From assembly GCF_003443655.1 (NCBI RefSeq), contig NZ_CP031941.1:1111501-1175500 (forward strand): a stretch of DNA of 64,000 bases. Reading direction: 5' to 3'. Below, piece by piece: positions 43,181 through 52,569 of the stretch. Position 1 is the stretch's first letter. Each line of letters opens with the position of its first letter. Position numbers and translations under genes: made by a program. The stretch is from Nostoc sphaeroides. GTDB taxonomy: Bacteria > Cyanobacteriota > Cyanobacteriia > Cyanobacteriales > Nostocaceae. The notes under the pieces are model-generated. The model was not told where the DNA came from, made no database searches, and worked only from the letters and a program-made list of their open reading frames with translations.

Positions 43181-43711
43181 TCACAGATTATGTTTCTCCT
43201 TTAAAGCTTCCCATCTGGCTTGGTCTGGGTCAAAATCAGAAGGCGTAGGTTGTGTTTTTTCAAACCAGCCTTGTAAAGCTTTGATTTTTGTTTGTCTTTT
43301 CGGCTTTTCTGGCTGTGACTCAAAGGATGGAACTGGTTGCAAAATAGTACCTGAATCAACGATCGCAGTTATAAGTGAATGTCTTGTCGTCACCAACATT
43401 ACAACATTAAGTCTTAACGCTATAACTTTAAGGCTTAACGTTACAACCTTAAGGCTTAACCTTATAACCTTAAGGCTTAACGCTATAACTTTAAGGCTTA
43501 AGGTTACAACATTAAGGCTTAAGGTTACGACATTAAGGCTTAAGGTTACGACATTAAGGCTTAAAGTTACAACTTTTTGACAAAAGCTTATGCGATCGCT
43601 CTTTAGGGTAGTGCGCTGTGTGCGTAGGCGTAGCCCGTCGTAGACATCGCAAGCAATGCTTAAATAAAACTTATGAATGATTTGACGTTGGCAATAAATC
43701 TTGCACTGCAC
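43181..43711 (-). pseudogene. Antitoxin C-terminal copy fused to a 21-bp minisatellite
   Basis: The 176-codon frame ends with about 60 residues (ILQPVPSFESQPEKPKRQTK and later FDPDQARWEALKEKHNL) that duplicate the intact antitoxin at 42861. Its N-terminal beta-hairpin part is lost except for TAIVDSG. Upstream of it, eight or nine 7-residue units (LSLNVVT type) come from a 21-bp minisatellite, and before that a dispersed repeat gives VYDGLRLRT. The frame is open only because 21 is a multiple of three. Expression is unlikely but cannot be excluded. Confidence 0.7.
43398..43575. repeat. 21-bp minisatellite, about eight to nine copies
   Basis: Units of the form ATTAAGGCTTAAGGTTACAAC repeat head to tail. 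The left half has drifted (CTTAACGCTATAACTTTAAG). It is the same family as the array at 32463-32635, eleven kilobases away. Confidence 0.88.
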
Positions 43712-43712
43712 C

Positions 43713-43862
43713 CTAAGACTCTGTTTCTAGCCTATCTCGCACTGTCCAAATTACCTGACGCAGATCACCCGCGCACTCTTCACCCGTCCCCTTATACCAA
43801 ATAGCTTGAAACTGACTTTCGCCTAACTGTTTGAGTGTTCGCGCTAAATCATAGATATTCTC
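43713..43862 (-). pseudogene. C-terminal gene fragment, family not identified
   Basis: On the minus strand a frame reads ENIYDLARTLKQLGESQFQA, then IWYKGTGEECAGDLRQVIW and ends RDRLETES with TAG at 43713-43715. It looks like real coding sequence but the upstream part is missing; it merges at 43862 into repeat sequence. I cannot name the family. Confidence 0.4.
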
Positions 43863-44114
43863 TATTTCTCCTGTCTGTGTGTTCTCTGCGTCTCTGTGGT
43901 TCGTTGATTTGGATAATTTATTTCTTGGAAGTCCCTTAGCTGATTATTCTATTGGGTTAGAGTTTTATAGGACTTACGCACAAGTTACGGAATAACGAAC
44001 CACAGAGGCACAGAGGGCACAGAGAAATCAGAGTTTGAGAGGTAATTTGTGTAAGTCCTATTTTAACAGTACAGATACAGCGATAATTTACTCAAATCAT
44101 CACCGAGTTGTTTT
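43863..44114. repeat. Intergenic region with an 89-bp TA-flanked MITE
   Basis: Bases 43970-44058 are an 89-bp element, GGACTTACGCAC...GTGTAAGTCC, flanked by TA. Its core contains ACAGAGGCACAGAGGGCAC. An inverted copy of equal length is at 45378-45466, on the other side of the next gene. At 43911-43935 there is a MITE end of the TTGGAAGTCCC type. Confidence 0.8.
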
Positions 44115-45242
44115 ATGCTACCAGTTATTGAAAGCATTGTATTACGTCAAATGGCTTTGGGCGATCGCCTCTACTTACAACTATACAAATTCATCGGCGC
44201 TCAACCTGGTAAAAAGGTATACATTCAATCTAATCTGCACGGTGCAGAAATTGCTGGTAATGCCGTAATTCACCAGCTAATTGAGTTTTTATTAACAGTA
44301 AATGATACAGATTTAACTGGAGAAATTTGGCTGGTTCCCGTTTGTAATCCAATGGGTACAAATGAACGCGCTCATCATTTTTCCCCTGGACGATATTGCA
44401 TTTACGAAGCCAAAGACTGGAATCGCATATTTTGGGATTACGAGAAAGAAGCTGATGATTTAGTAGCTTTTACTAAATCTCAACTTCATATTGATCCAAA
44501 GGTCATTCGACAAAATTATCTAACTATAATTAAGCAAAAATTTGCAAAAATTTTAGAAAAAATTAATTCTCCTAGTGCAGTGCCATACACTGAGCTTTTT
44601 AGCTATAAGTTGCAAAATTTCAGTTTAGATGCAGACTACTTAATTGATTTACATAGTTCTACCAATCAAGCTTTAGACTACGTTTATTACTTCCGAAATC
44701 GAGAAGATAGTGCAAAATACTTCTTACTCGATTTCGGGATCTTACTTGATAAATACGATGGTGATGCTTTTGATGAAGCTTTTATCAAACCTTGGTTAGC
44801 ACTAGAAGCTTGTTTTAAAGAGTTGGGTAGAGATATCAAGTTTGATGTGGAAGCTTGGACGCTAGAATTAGGCTCAGGAATGCAAATGAACCCTGATTCA
44901 GTTGATAAAGGTATACGAGGTGTAAAAAACTATTTAGCCCAAAAAGGTGTACTGCAAATTCCTGATTTATCAGATGATATAAAAACCCATGAAATGACTT
45001 TTGCATCTAGCAGCAACCGGAAAAAATATTATGCGATCGCAGGTGGTATGATTCAATCCAGAATCGAATTAGGTAGTACAGTCAAAGCTGGACAAAAGCT
45101 GTATCAAATTCTCAGTTTTAATAAAGAAGGTAAGTTACCTAGTGTAATTGATGTCTACGCTCAACAAGATGGATTAGTTTATGATGTTGCAACCAATCAA
45201 GCTGTGAATGAAGGTGAATTTGTCTTGGGAGTTATTAGTTAG
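44115..45242 (+). CDS. Succinylglutamate desuccinylase/aspartoacylase family protein
   Basis: The 375-residue zinc hydrolase of the M14-like AstE/AspA family has metal ligands in SNLHGAEIAGN (His and Glu) and LIDLHSST (His). The proposed catalytic Glu lies in AWTLELGSG. The NPMGTNERAHHF segment is typical. The C-terminal domain is a small beta barrel. Members hydrolyse N-acyl amino acids or related amides; the substrate here is unknown. A HIP1 site (GCGATCGC) is within codons 17-19. It stands alone between two inverted copies of an 89-bp MITE. Confidence 0.93.
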   Translation: MLPVIESIVLRQMALGDRLYLQLYKFIGAQPGKKVYIQSNLHGAEIAGNAVIHQLIEFLLTVNDTDLTGEIWLVPVCNPMGTNERAHHFSPGRYCIYEAKDWNRIFWDYEKEADDLVAFTKSQLHIDPKVIRQNYLTIIKQKFAKILEKINSPSAVPYTELFSYKLQNFSLDADYLIDLHSSTNQALDYVYYFRNREDSAKYFLLDFGILLDKYDGDAFDEAFIKPWLALEACFKELGRDIKFDVEAWTLELGSGMQMNPDSVDKGIRGVKNYLAQKGVLQIPDLSDDIKTHEMTFASSSNRKKYYAIAGGMIQSRIELGSTVKAGQKLYQILSFNKEGKLPSVIDVYAQQDGLVYDVATNQAVNEGEFVLGVIS

Positions 45243-45804
45243 GAGTTTTTTTGCAAGCGTCTCTTCCCCCTTCTGGCAAAGGGAGATACAACTGGCGTGT
45301 GAATTTTATGAGACTAATAAGGCTAAAATTGAGTTGTATCGGTATAAAATAGAGAATTTATTTCTGAGATGGTTTTAGGACTTACGCAAAATATCTCTCA
45401 AACTCTCATTTCTCTGTGCCCTCTGCGCCTCTGCGGTTCGTTATTCTGTAACTCGTGCGTAAATACTAAGTTTAAAGGTAGTTTTCCGTTCCATATAGGC
45501 TCTTAACTCATGCTGGGAGGCTCCGCCTCCAGTGGCTTGACGTGAGGTAGAACCTCTCGGAATACATTCCCAGCCTCCAGGCTCTTAACGAGGCAACATA
45601 AGCCTTTGGGCTTTACAAGCGTGCCATTCGGATCTGAATCCCCATCTGATTTCTCCTCTTGTCCCCTTGCCCCCTAAATAAATTTATGGGCTTGGTAAAT
45701 TTTTGACTGAGCGTCAATAAAATGCTGCTGTGACTGGATTTTGAAATTACATCCGGATTACACAAGTGCAAAGTAGTTTATGTATAAAAAAGAGATTGCT
45801 TTGC
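45243..45804. repeat. Intergenic repeats including an 89-bp MITE
   Basis: Bases 45378-45466 are the reverse-oriented partner of the 43970 element. Bases 45515-45640 hold GAGGCTCCGCCTC, GAACCTCTCGGAATAC and AACGAGGCAAC modules related, in reverse, to the 113-bp tandem repeat at 15555. No gene is seen. Confidence 0.7.
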
Positions 45805-46260
45805 ATGATTAATCAAATTGTCACTTTAGAATCTTGTTGGCATAGTTCTCTACCGTGGGGAAAAGCCATGCCACCATTAGCAGTTCAAATCCTGGAAAAA
45901 GTTTTCTTATCAAACTCTGATATATCAGGCTACTGTTGTGGTGTCCAATGGGAGAAAGAGGAATGGATTTATGCCATTATCTGCTGTCGTGAAATACTCT
46001 ACTTGTCTCAAGAAGAATTTTCTGGAACAAACTTAGTGGAAAAAGCCACAGTTCCTACACCAGCTTTTCAATTAGGGGATGTGGTGGAAGTTGATTTTAG
46101 TGAAGAACCAGCACGGCGGATTATTCAAGGGATTTTTAGCCTGAAAAACAATTGGCTTTATGCAGTAGAATGGCGTTCCCCAACTTTGTCAGAAATGGCA
46201 TCGGCTCAAAGTAGAATTATCTGGCTTGCGGATGTGGATTTAGTAAAAGTGAATGTATGA
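45805..46260 (+). CDS. DUF1392 family protein
   Basis: The 151-residue product starts at ATG 45805 (MINQIVTLESCWHSSLPWGK). A GTG at 45766 would lengthen it by 13 residues but does not fit the family. The features GYCCGVQWEKEEWIYAIICC, then FQLGDVVEVDFSEEPARRII and WLYAVEWRSP are characteristic of DUF1392, a family known almost only from filamentous cyanobacteria. It looks like a small beta-barrel (SH3-like) protein. Function unknown. Confidence 0.85.
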   Translation: MINQIVTLESCWHSSLPWGKAMPPLAVQILEKVFLSNSDISGYCCGVQWEKEEWIYAIICCREILYLSQEEFSGTNLVEKATVPTPAFQLGDVVEVDFSEEPARRIIQGIFSLKNNWLYAVEWRSPTLSEMASAQSRIIWLADVDLVKVNV

Positions 46261-46707
46261 CTGTATGACGATGTTTTTGGAGTTTTACCAAAAAAGTTAG
46301 CGCGTTTATCCGAGTGGGCGCTTAACTGTTTGGGTTGATTTCCTATTGCTGGGATTGAATTTTAATAGTGAGTTAACCAAATCCCAAATCCGATATTACT
46401 TTCCAAATTTTGCGTCATTGCTAATGTTCAACTTTCCGCATTTACTACCAGATTATTGAACTTCTTTAAAGCACTATCTTGATACCAGGCTGACGACGCA
46501 TGATATTTTGAACAACTCACCCCACTTTCAAGAAATATCGCCGTTTTCGTGTCCACACCCGTCACAAGTCGCGTGCTGTTCAAAACAGCAGTATTTACAC
46601 TGTAGTATAAAGATTTACTCTTGGATAAGATAATGTTTAGAGGCATAAGATACATGTACATCTATATACTCTACTGAGGCAAATAAATCAGTAGAGTATT
46701 TTTATAG
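46261..46707. other. Intergenic region without recognised content
   Basis: Minus-strand frame 46428-46661 (77 codons) has no feature I recognise. No repeat of the kinds seen elsewhere is obvious. The segment may be old coding sequence, but nothing supports a call. Confidence 0.4.
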
Positions 46708-46971
46708 GAAGAGGAAGCTGCCAAGCGTAAGAAAACTTACGATTTCCTGATGACGGATGCTCAGGGGCAGACATCGAAGCAATTTTCCGACATCGAAGAT
46801 TTAATCGCCCGACAAGTCGAGGCCATATTTCTCGCGCCACGCGAATATGAGGGTCTTACACCTGCTCTCGAAACAGCGAGAGCGGCAAAAATACCAGTAT
46901 TTCTCATCGACCGTGAAGCTGCGGGAAGACCAGGCGAGCATTTCGTCAGCTTTCTCGGTTCTTTGACTTTT
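46708..46971 (+). pseudogene. Fragment of a sugar ABC transporter substrate-binding protein
   Basis: An open frame reads EEEAAKRKKTYDFLMTDAQG, then DIEDLIARQVEAIFLAPREY and ALETARAAKIPVFLIDREAA. This is the first lobe of an RbsB-like periplasmic binding protein. Both ends are missing: there is no start or signal peptide and the frame ends in the intergenic repeat TTTGACTTTTGATTTTTG. Codons are more GC-rich than the neighbours, with CGC and GCG preferred, which suggests recent import. No permease or ATPase gene is nearby. Confidence 0.75.
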
Positions 46972-47000
46972 GATTTTTGACTTTTGCCTTGCGGTCACTG

Positions 47001-47420
47001 CTAGGGCACAATCAGCACTGGGCAAGGGGAAAGATTAATCACGCGAGTGGTAACACTATCATCCGCTCCCTCTTCAGTCAAGCCTAGCCCCCGACAGCCC
47101 ATAATGATTAAATCAGCGCCGATTTCATCAGCGACATCGCAGATAGTAAAAGCTGGTTTACCCCGCCTTTCCAGGATTTCAGATTGAATTCCTTGCCCAG
47201 AAAATAAAGATTGGGCATTGGACAGCAGCTTGGCAACTACCTCTGGTGACACCATCGGATCATCTGCACTAGGCGCATCTTTTGGTGGTTCTTCCACCAC
47301 AGACAGCAGCACCAAGCGACTGCTGTACTTTTTGACTACGTTGGTCACCACATCAGCAGCTTCCCGCGTTTCCCGGCTTTGATCGATAGGAAATAGTACT
47401 GTCTTAAATATCTCTGTCAC
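47001..47420 (-). CDS. Universal stress protein (UspA family)
   Basis: The 139-residue single-domain protein has the N-terminal strand FKTVLFPIDQSRETREAADV, LVLLSVVEEPP, and the C-terminal nucleotide loop IIMGCRGLGLTEEGADDSVT leading into CPVLIVP. The loop keeps GxxGxG-like glycines but differs slightly from the classical ATP-binding GxxGx9GS, so ATP binding is uncertain. It is divergent from pgk with 80 bases between the starts. A stress role is inferred from the family. Confidence 0.93.
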   Translation of the reverse strand: MTEIFKTVLFPIDQSRETREAADVVTNVVKKYSSRLVLLSVVEEPPKDAPSADDPMVSPEVVAKLLSNAQSLFSGQGIQSEILERRGKPAFTICDVADEIGADLIIMGCRGLGLTEEGADDSVTTRVINLSPCPVLIVP

Positions 47421-47500
47421 TTGGGTACCCCTGACTCCGGTAAAATCTTGATGGTTCTACTTTCAAAACAATAACAAAAAGGCAATCAGGAGAGTTTGGT

Positions 47501-48703
47501 GTGTCCAAAAAAAGTTTAGCAAGTTTATCTTCGGCTGATATATCTGGGAAACGTGCCTTAGTGCGGGTTGACTTTAATGTGCCTGTGGACGATCAAGGCA
47601 ACATTACCGACGATACTCGCATTCGCGCCGCTCTACCAACCATCAGAGATTTGACGCAGAAGGGTGCTAAGGTCATTCTCGCCAGCCATTTTGGCCGTCC
47701 TAAAGGTGTGGATGACAAATTACGCCTAACTCCCGTTGCCAAGCGTCTCTCGGAGTTACTGGGGCAAGAAGTCGTTAAAACTGATGACTCCATTGGCGAT
47801 GAAGTTGCAGCTAAAGTTGGCGCCCTGGAAAATGGCCAAGTGCTGTTACTGGAAAATGTCCGTTTTTACCCAGAAGAGGAGAAAAACGACTCAGAATTTG
47901 CGAAAAAATTGGCAGCTAATGCTGATTTTTATGTAAATGATGCTTTTGGTACTGCACACCGCGCCCATGCTTCTACCGAAGGTGTGACTAAATTCCTCAG
48001 CCCTTCTGTGGCTGGATATTTGGTTGAGAAGGAATTGCAATATCTGCAAAACGCTATTGAAAATCCCCAACGTCCTTTGGCGGCAATTATTGGCGGTTCC
48101 AAGGTTTCCAGTAAAATAGGCGTGATTGAAACGTTGCTGGAGAAGTGCGACAAGCTAATCATCGGTGGTGGGATGATTTTCACCTTCTACAAAGCCCGTG
48201 GTTTGAATGTTGGTAAGTCGTTGGTAGAAGAAGACAAGCTAGAACTAGCGAAGTCTTTGGAAGCTAAGGCTAAAGAACGGGGCGTTGCTTTATTGCTTCC
48301 CACAGATGTGGTAGTGGCAGATAACTTTGCCCCTGATGCCAATTCTCAAACCGTTAGTATTGAGAATATCCCCGACGGTTGGATGGGCTTGGATATTGGG
48401 CCAGACTCGGTGAAATTTTTCCAAGAGAGCCTTGCAGATACCAAAACGGTAATTTGGAACGGGCCAATGGGTGTATTTGAGTTTGATAAGTTTGCGGTAG
48501 GTACCGAAGCGATCGCTCATACCCTTGCTGAAATTGGCAAAACTGGCACAACCACCATTATCGGCGGTGGTGACTCGGTAGCGGCTGTGGAAAAGGTTGG
48601 TTTAGCCGATCAAATGAGCCACATCTCTACCGGCGGCGGCGCTAGCTTAGAGTTACTTGAAGGCAAGGTATTGCCTGGAATTGCAGCTTTAGATGATGCG
48701 TAA
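47501..48703 (+). CDS. pgk: Phosphoglycerate kinase
   Basis: The 400-residue enzyme of glycolysis and the Calvin cycle transfers phosphate between ATP and 3-phosphoglycerate. It has the N-terminal substrate site [27 protein letters not shown], and the [16 protein letters not shown] segment. It ends with [11 protein letters not shown] and [15 protein letters not shown] at the nucleotide side. The start is GTG at 47501, with AGGAG at 47488. Full length and standard; cytoplasmic. Confidence 0.98.
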   Translation: MSKKSLASLSSADISGKRALVRVDFNVPVDDQGNITDDTRIRAALPTIRDLTQKGAKVILASHFGRPKGVDDKLRLTPVAKRLSELLGQEVVKTDDSIGDEVAAKVGALENGQVLLLENVRFYPEEEKNDSEFAKKLAANADFYVNDAFGTAHRAHASTEGVTKFLSPSVAGYLVEKELQYLQNAIENPQRPLAAIIGGSKVSSKIGVIETLLEKCDKLIIGGGMIFTFYKARGLNVGKSLVEEDKLELAKSLEAKAKERGVALLLPTDVVVADNFAPDANSQTVSIENIPDGWMGLDIGPDSVKFFQESLADTKTVIWNGPMGVFEFDKFAVGTEAIAHTLAEIGKTGTTTIIGGGDSVAAVEKVGLADQMSHISTGGGASLELLEGKVLPGIAALDDA

Positions 48704-49152
48704 GTAGGGACTGGGGACTAGGGACTGGGGAATAAGATTAAAAATACTATTTTCCAATCCCCAGTACCCAATTCCCAACCCCCGATATCAGAAAAATTTA
48801 TTCAGACTAAATAGCTGGAATGGGCGCAAAAATTACAAGAGTAAAAGAGAACACATCGCCGTGTTCCCTTAGCCAGGAAGAAAAGTATCCTTGAATCTGC
48901 TTTCTAAGGGAACTCCAAAAAATAAATTATTCCACATTCAAGTCGTTGACTGTTGACTGTTGACTGTTGACTGTTGACTGTTGACTGTTGACTGTTGACT
49001 GTTGACTGTTGACTGTTGACTGTTGACTGTTGACTGTTGACTGAAAACTCGTGAACCGTCAACGGTCAACGGTCAACAGTGAACAATAGCAATGGAATAT
49101 TTTTTTACTTGGAAGTCCCTAATGTCAAGACTTTGTTAATTTAACAACGTTC
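48704..49152. other. Intergenic region between pgk and the RTX genes
   Basis: After pgk, GGGACTGGGGA-type iterations (48707-48790) are followed by the RTX downstream segment (GAACACATCGCCGTGTTCCC, a hairpin, then CCTTGAATCTGC) shared with the other RTX units. It is interrupted by the 212-bp MITE at 48908-49119. No gene is seen. Confidence 0.7.
48908..49119. repeat. Heptamer-expanded MITE inserted at TA
   Basis: The 212-bp element has the same ends as the 12309 copy but with fourteen TTGACTG heptamers (48946-49043) and one extra GGTCAAC, together exactly 84 bases more. It interrupts the RTX downstream region; in the paralogous unit the uninterrupted sequence GCGCTCTAATGTCAG (51191-51205) shows the empty site. 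Confidence 0.92.
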
Positions 49153-50490
49153 TTATACCACACTGACTTCTAGCGTATAAGAAAAATCAGGTGTAGAGCC
49201 GCTACCAGAGAAAGTTCCGCCATCTTCAGGTAATAAAGGATATTTACTCACTGAAATGGAGTATGTACCCGCACTCAACGAACTGGTAATTAATGACGAC
49301 TTGTCACTGCGACCATCGTCGTCAGTTTGCACCAAAGTCCCAATATCGTTAAACAGTCCGAGAACTGAATCTCCCGATGTCACCGTCCTGATAGTGACAG
49401 TTCCTGAATTTGCTAAAGAAAAATTATAAAAGTCGAAATCGGAATTGTCTCCCGGTTGAACTGTTGCTATCTGGCCTGAAGCATTAACGTTTGAGCCTGA
49501 TGACAAGGAACCTAACACTTCAGAGGTTAACAGTGAGTTGTTTGTACCTTTTCCAGCAATTTCCCCCTCAAAATTGAAAAGGAAGTCATCACTATCAAGT
49601 GTGAGATTGTTTCTCCCCAGAACAACACTTATAATTTCATCTGGCTCTGCTCCAGGTTTGTCTAAGAATATTCGTGTGTTGTTTCCAATAGCTTCTAGAC
49701 GGTAGTCCAGTAGAGATCCTTTGAGTTGAATTTGATCTTGGCTAGAGTCGAAGTCAGTAATAGTAGCGAAGTCCCCAAAACCAGGATTCGCACTGTTGTT
49801 ATCGTCGTAGTAAACATTTATGAAGTCCCCCAGGATAAATCTATCTGCCCCAGTCCCACCAGTCAAGGTATCAGTTTCCCCTAATCCAGGTGGAAGCAGA
49901 TTACCACCAGGAAAACCACCAGCAAAAACACTGATGAGGACATCATCTCCAGACCCGCCATTGAGTCTGTCATTGTCAAGTCCGCTTCGTAGTCTATCAT
50001 CGCCTTCCTCACCGTTGAGGATATCATCGCCGCTACCACCGATTATTGAGTCATCGCCTGCTCTTCCATTCAGAGTGTTGCGGCTCAAATTAGTACCGAT
50101 GAGGATGTTATTAAGACTGTTACCTGTCGCATTGATGGCGCTAGTTCCCGTCAGCCTCAGATTCTCCAGATTGGCGCCTAGTGTGTAGGTGACAGAAGAC
50201 AGGACGGTATCTGTGCCTGAATTTGCAGCTTCGGTAATCGTATCAACAGCACTGTCAACGATGTAGGTGTCATCGCCTGTTCCTCCATTCAAACTGTCAG
50301 CACCCAAGCCCCCATCAAGTGTGTCATTGTCAGTCCCACCTGCAAGGGAATCGTTACCAGCCAAACCATTCAAGATATCGTTACCTGAGGGACTATTGGC
50401 ATTACCATTACCAGCCCAACCTACTATGGTGTCATTTCCCGAAGTCCCGGAAATATTGTCAGGACTTGTAGTACCGAAAAAAAATGCCAT
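49153..50490 (-). CDS. RTX calcium-binding protein with PPC-like C-terminal domain (unit 1)
   Basis: The 445-residue protein starts FFFGTTSPDNISGTSGNDTI and has a first group of GGxGNDxLxG nonapeptides (30-75). A spacer domain (IVDSAVDTITEAANSGTDT, LGANLENLRLTGTSAINAT) and a second RTX group (130-185) follow. The FxxxDFxxxxD-like region leads into a C-terminal beta domain of about 100 residues (DFDFYNFSLANSGTVTIRTV, VLGLFNDIGTLV, GTYSISVSKYPLLPEDGG). That domain resembles bacterial pre-peptidase C-terminal domains. No signal peptide; probably secreted by type I export. GGAG precedes the start. Confidence 0.92.
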   Translation of the reverse strand: MAFFFGTTSPDNISGTSGNDTIVGWAGNGNANSPSGNDILNGLAGNDSLAGGTDNDTLDGGLGADSLNGGTGDDTYIVDSAVDTITEAANSGTDTVLSSVTYTLGANLENLRLTGTSAINATGNSLNNILIGTNLSRNTLNGRAGDDSIIGGSGDDILNGEEGDDRLRSGLDNDRLNGGSGDDVLISVFAGGFPGGNLLPPGLGETDTLTGGTGADRFILGDFINVYYDDNNSANPGFGDFATITDFDSSQDQIQLKGSLLDYRLEAIGNNTRIFLDKPGAEPDEIISVVLGRNNLTLDSDDFLFNFEGEIAGKGTNNSLLTSEVLGSLSSGSNVNASGQIATVQPGDNSDFDFYNFSLANSGTVTIRTVTSGDSVLGLFNDIGTLVQTDDDGRSDKSSLITSSLSAGTYSISVSKYPLLPEDGGTFSGSGSTPDFSYTLEVSVV

Positions 50491-51222
50491 ATTATTTCTC
50501 CTGAATTTATCACTAATACGTGAGTTCAGCCTCAGTCAAAGAACTATTTATGTGTTCAATGTAGATTACTTCCCATTTGTGTAATCTAAGTTAAAAACCA
50601 CTAATTATTTGGTTAATAACTTCTAAATAAAAAAATCCACTGATTTATTGTGGGCTGATCCGAAAAGACCGCCATTGCTTGGGGGTGAGCGAGATGCCTA
50701 CTCTAAAAAACTAGATAATTTATTTTTTGAAAGTCCTTTAATTGATGACCTAAATGGTAAGTAATTAGAACAGATGTTTGGGTTCTTTTTCCAAAATTCT
50801 TTCAACCCATGTTCTAATTATTTAAATATCATGAAATCCAATGTTCTGTCAACTTTTTTACCAATGTTTCAAAATTTAATAAATCTGATTGAGATAAAAA
50901 TATCTCATACTTTCGTACTTTGTTGGGTTTGGGTAGCATAGCTAATCTTGCGTCGCTGCACCATAGTCCTAGCAGCTAACTCCGTAGGATTATTATGCAA
51001 GGGTAATTCTGGATGTTCCAAAACAAGCAGCGCTCTCTTTTGCTTGTGGAAGAGAGCGCTGCTTGTTACTTCCTGTCTACATTTAGAGGGAAATAGCCCT
51101 CTCTTGTAAATAGTCTTTTGTCGGGTAAAGGGGGACACGTTACCGTGTTCCCCTAGCTAGGAGGAAAACTATCCTTGAATCTGCGCTCTAATGTCAGTAC
51201 AGTCTTTAAGTTGACAAAGTTC
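50491..51222. repeat. Intergenic region, RTX unit flanks
   Basis: 50491-50745 is the duplicated upstream segment (AACCACTAATTATTTGGTTA, a GTGGGCTGA/GCCCGC-type core, GATAATTTATTTTTTGAAAG). 51128-51222 is the downstream segment of the next unit (GGGGACACGTTACCGTGTTC hairpin). Between 50900 and 51130 a minus-strand 77-codon frame (LVLEHPELPLHNNPTELAAR, then TMVQRRKISYATQ) looks like the end of an IS66-type transposase and is probably an IS remnant. Confidence 0.65.
50905..51056 (-). pseudogene. IS66-type transposase C-terminal remnant
   Basis: The minus-strand frame contains LEHPELPLHNNPTELAAR, the conserved segment near the DDE glutamate of IS66/ISH3-like transposases (LHNNxxE), followed by a short tail and stop at 50905. 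No upstream transposase sequence remains. Short match, moderate confidence. Confidence 0.55.
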
Positions 51223-52569
51223 TTATGCCAAAGTGACTTGTAACGTATAAGAAAGATCAGGAGTAATTTTGCCAGTAGCAGAGAAATTTCCACCATCTTC
51301 AGGCAATAAAGAATATTTACTCACTGAAATGGTGTACGTACCGGAGAGTAGGGAAGTGGTGATTAATGACTCGAAGCGGCGATCGCTACTATCGTTGTCA
51401 CTAGTCACTAAATTCCCTGCAATGTTAAACAGACCGAGAACTGTATCTCCAGATGTCACCGTACTGATAGTGACAGTTTCTGGATTTGCTAAAGAAAATG
51501 TAAAAAAGTCGAAATCGGGACCGTCCGCCGGTTGCACTGTTGCTAACTCGGCCAAGAGATTAACGTTTGAGCCTGATGATAAGGAACCTAATCCTTCAGC
51601 GCTGTCTAGTGAGTTGTTTATACCTTCTCCAGCATTTTCCCGCTCATAGAAAAGGAAGTCATTACTATCAAGTCTGAGATTGGTTTTCCCTTCCAGAATA
51701 CCTATGATTTCATCTTGCTCTATTCCGGGTTTTTCTAAGAATATTCGTGTGTTGCTTCCAGCAACTTGCAGACGGTAGTCCTGTGGAGCTCCTTTGAGTT
51801 CAATTTTATCTTGGCTAGAGTCGAAGTCAGTAATACTAGCTAAGTCCCCAAAGCCAGGATTCGTAGTGTTGTTATCGTCGTAGAAAACATTTGCAGCGTC
51901 ACCCAGGATAAATCTATCTGCCCCAGCCCCACCTGTGAAGCGCTCAGTTTCCCCTATTCCAGGTGGAAGCGGACTACCAGGGAAAACACCGATGAGGATA
52001 TCGTCTCCAGCCCCGCCATTGAGTACCTCATTGCCGGGGCCGCCCTGTAGACTATCATTGCCATCGCCACCATTGAGGACATCATTGCCATTATTACCAT
52101 CTAGAGTATCATTGCCTGCTCCGCCATATAAAATGTTGTTAGAAGTATTAGCAAAAATAAAGTTGTTAAGACTGTTACCTGTGCCGATGATGTCGCTACC
52201 TTCCCTCAACGTCAGATTCTCCAGATTGGGGCGTAGTGTGTAGGTGATAGAAGACCGGACGGTATCTGTGCCTGAATTTGCACCCTCTGTAATGGTATCA
52301 AGACTAGTGTCAACCAAGTAAGTGTCGTCGCCTGCTCCCCCATTCAAGGTGTCAGTACCCAAGCCCCCATCAAGTGTGTCATTGCCATTTCCACCAATTA
52401 GACTGTCGTTCTCCGTCCCACCTGCGAGGGAATCGTTACCAGCTAAACCATTCAAGATATCTTGACCGGAGCGACTATTGGCATTATCACCACTAGCCCA
52501 ACCAACTATAGTGTCATTTTCCGAAGTCCCTGAAAGATTGTCAGCACTAGTTTTGCCGAAAATAAATGC
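51223..52569 (-). CDS. RTX calcium-binding protein with PPC-like C-terminal domain (unit 2)
   Basis: The 448-residue product from ATG 52569 (MAFIFGKTSADNLSGTSEND) has GGAG eight bases upstream; a longer frame to 52611 is unlikely. The order is RTX roll, VDTSLDTITEGANSGTDTV spacer, second RTX roll (about 140-200), a DFDSSQDKIELKGAP region, and the PPC-like beta domain (FDFFTFSLANPETVTISTV, GTYTISVSKYSLLPEDGG). It is very close to unit 3 over most of its length. Calcium is expected to fold it outside the cell. Confidence 0.93.
   Translation of the reverse strand, partial: AFIFGKTSADNLSGTSENDTIVGWASGDNANSRSGQDILNGLAGNDSLAGGTENDSLIGGNGNDTLDGGLGTDTLNGGAGDDTYLVDTSLDTITEGANSGTDTVRSSITYTLRPNLENLTLREGSDIIGTGNSLNNFIFANTSNNILYGGAGNDTLDGNNGNDVLNGGDGNDSLQGGPGNEVLNGGAGDDILIGVFPGSPLPPGIGETERFTGGAGADRFILGDAANVFYDDNNTTNPGFGDLASITDFDSSQDKIELKGAPQDYRLQVAGSNTRIFLEKPGIEQDEIIGILEGKTNLRLDSNDFLFYERENAGEGINNSLDSAEGLGSLSSGSNVNLLAELATVQPADGPDFDFFTFSLANPETVTISTVTSGDTVLGLFNIAGNLVTSDNDSSDRRFESLITTSLLSGTYTISVSKYSLLPEDGGNFSATGKITPDLSYTLQVTLA

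Noticed and set aside
46428-46661. 77-codon minus-strand frame
   Set aside because: Could be the remnant of a gene, but I recognise nothing in it and there is no start signal.
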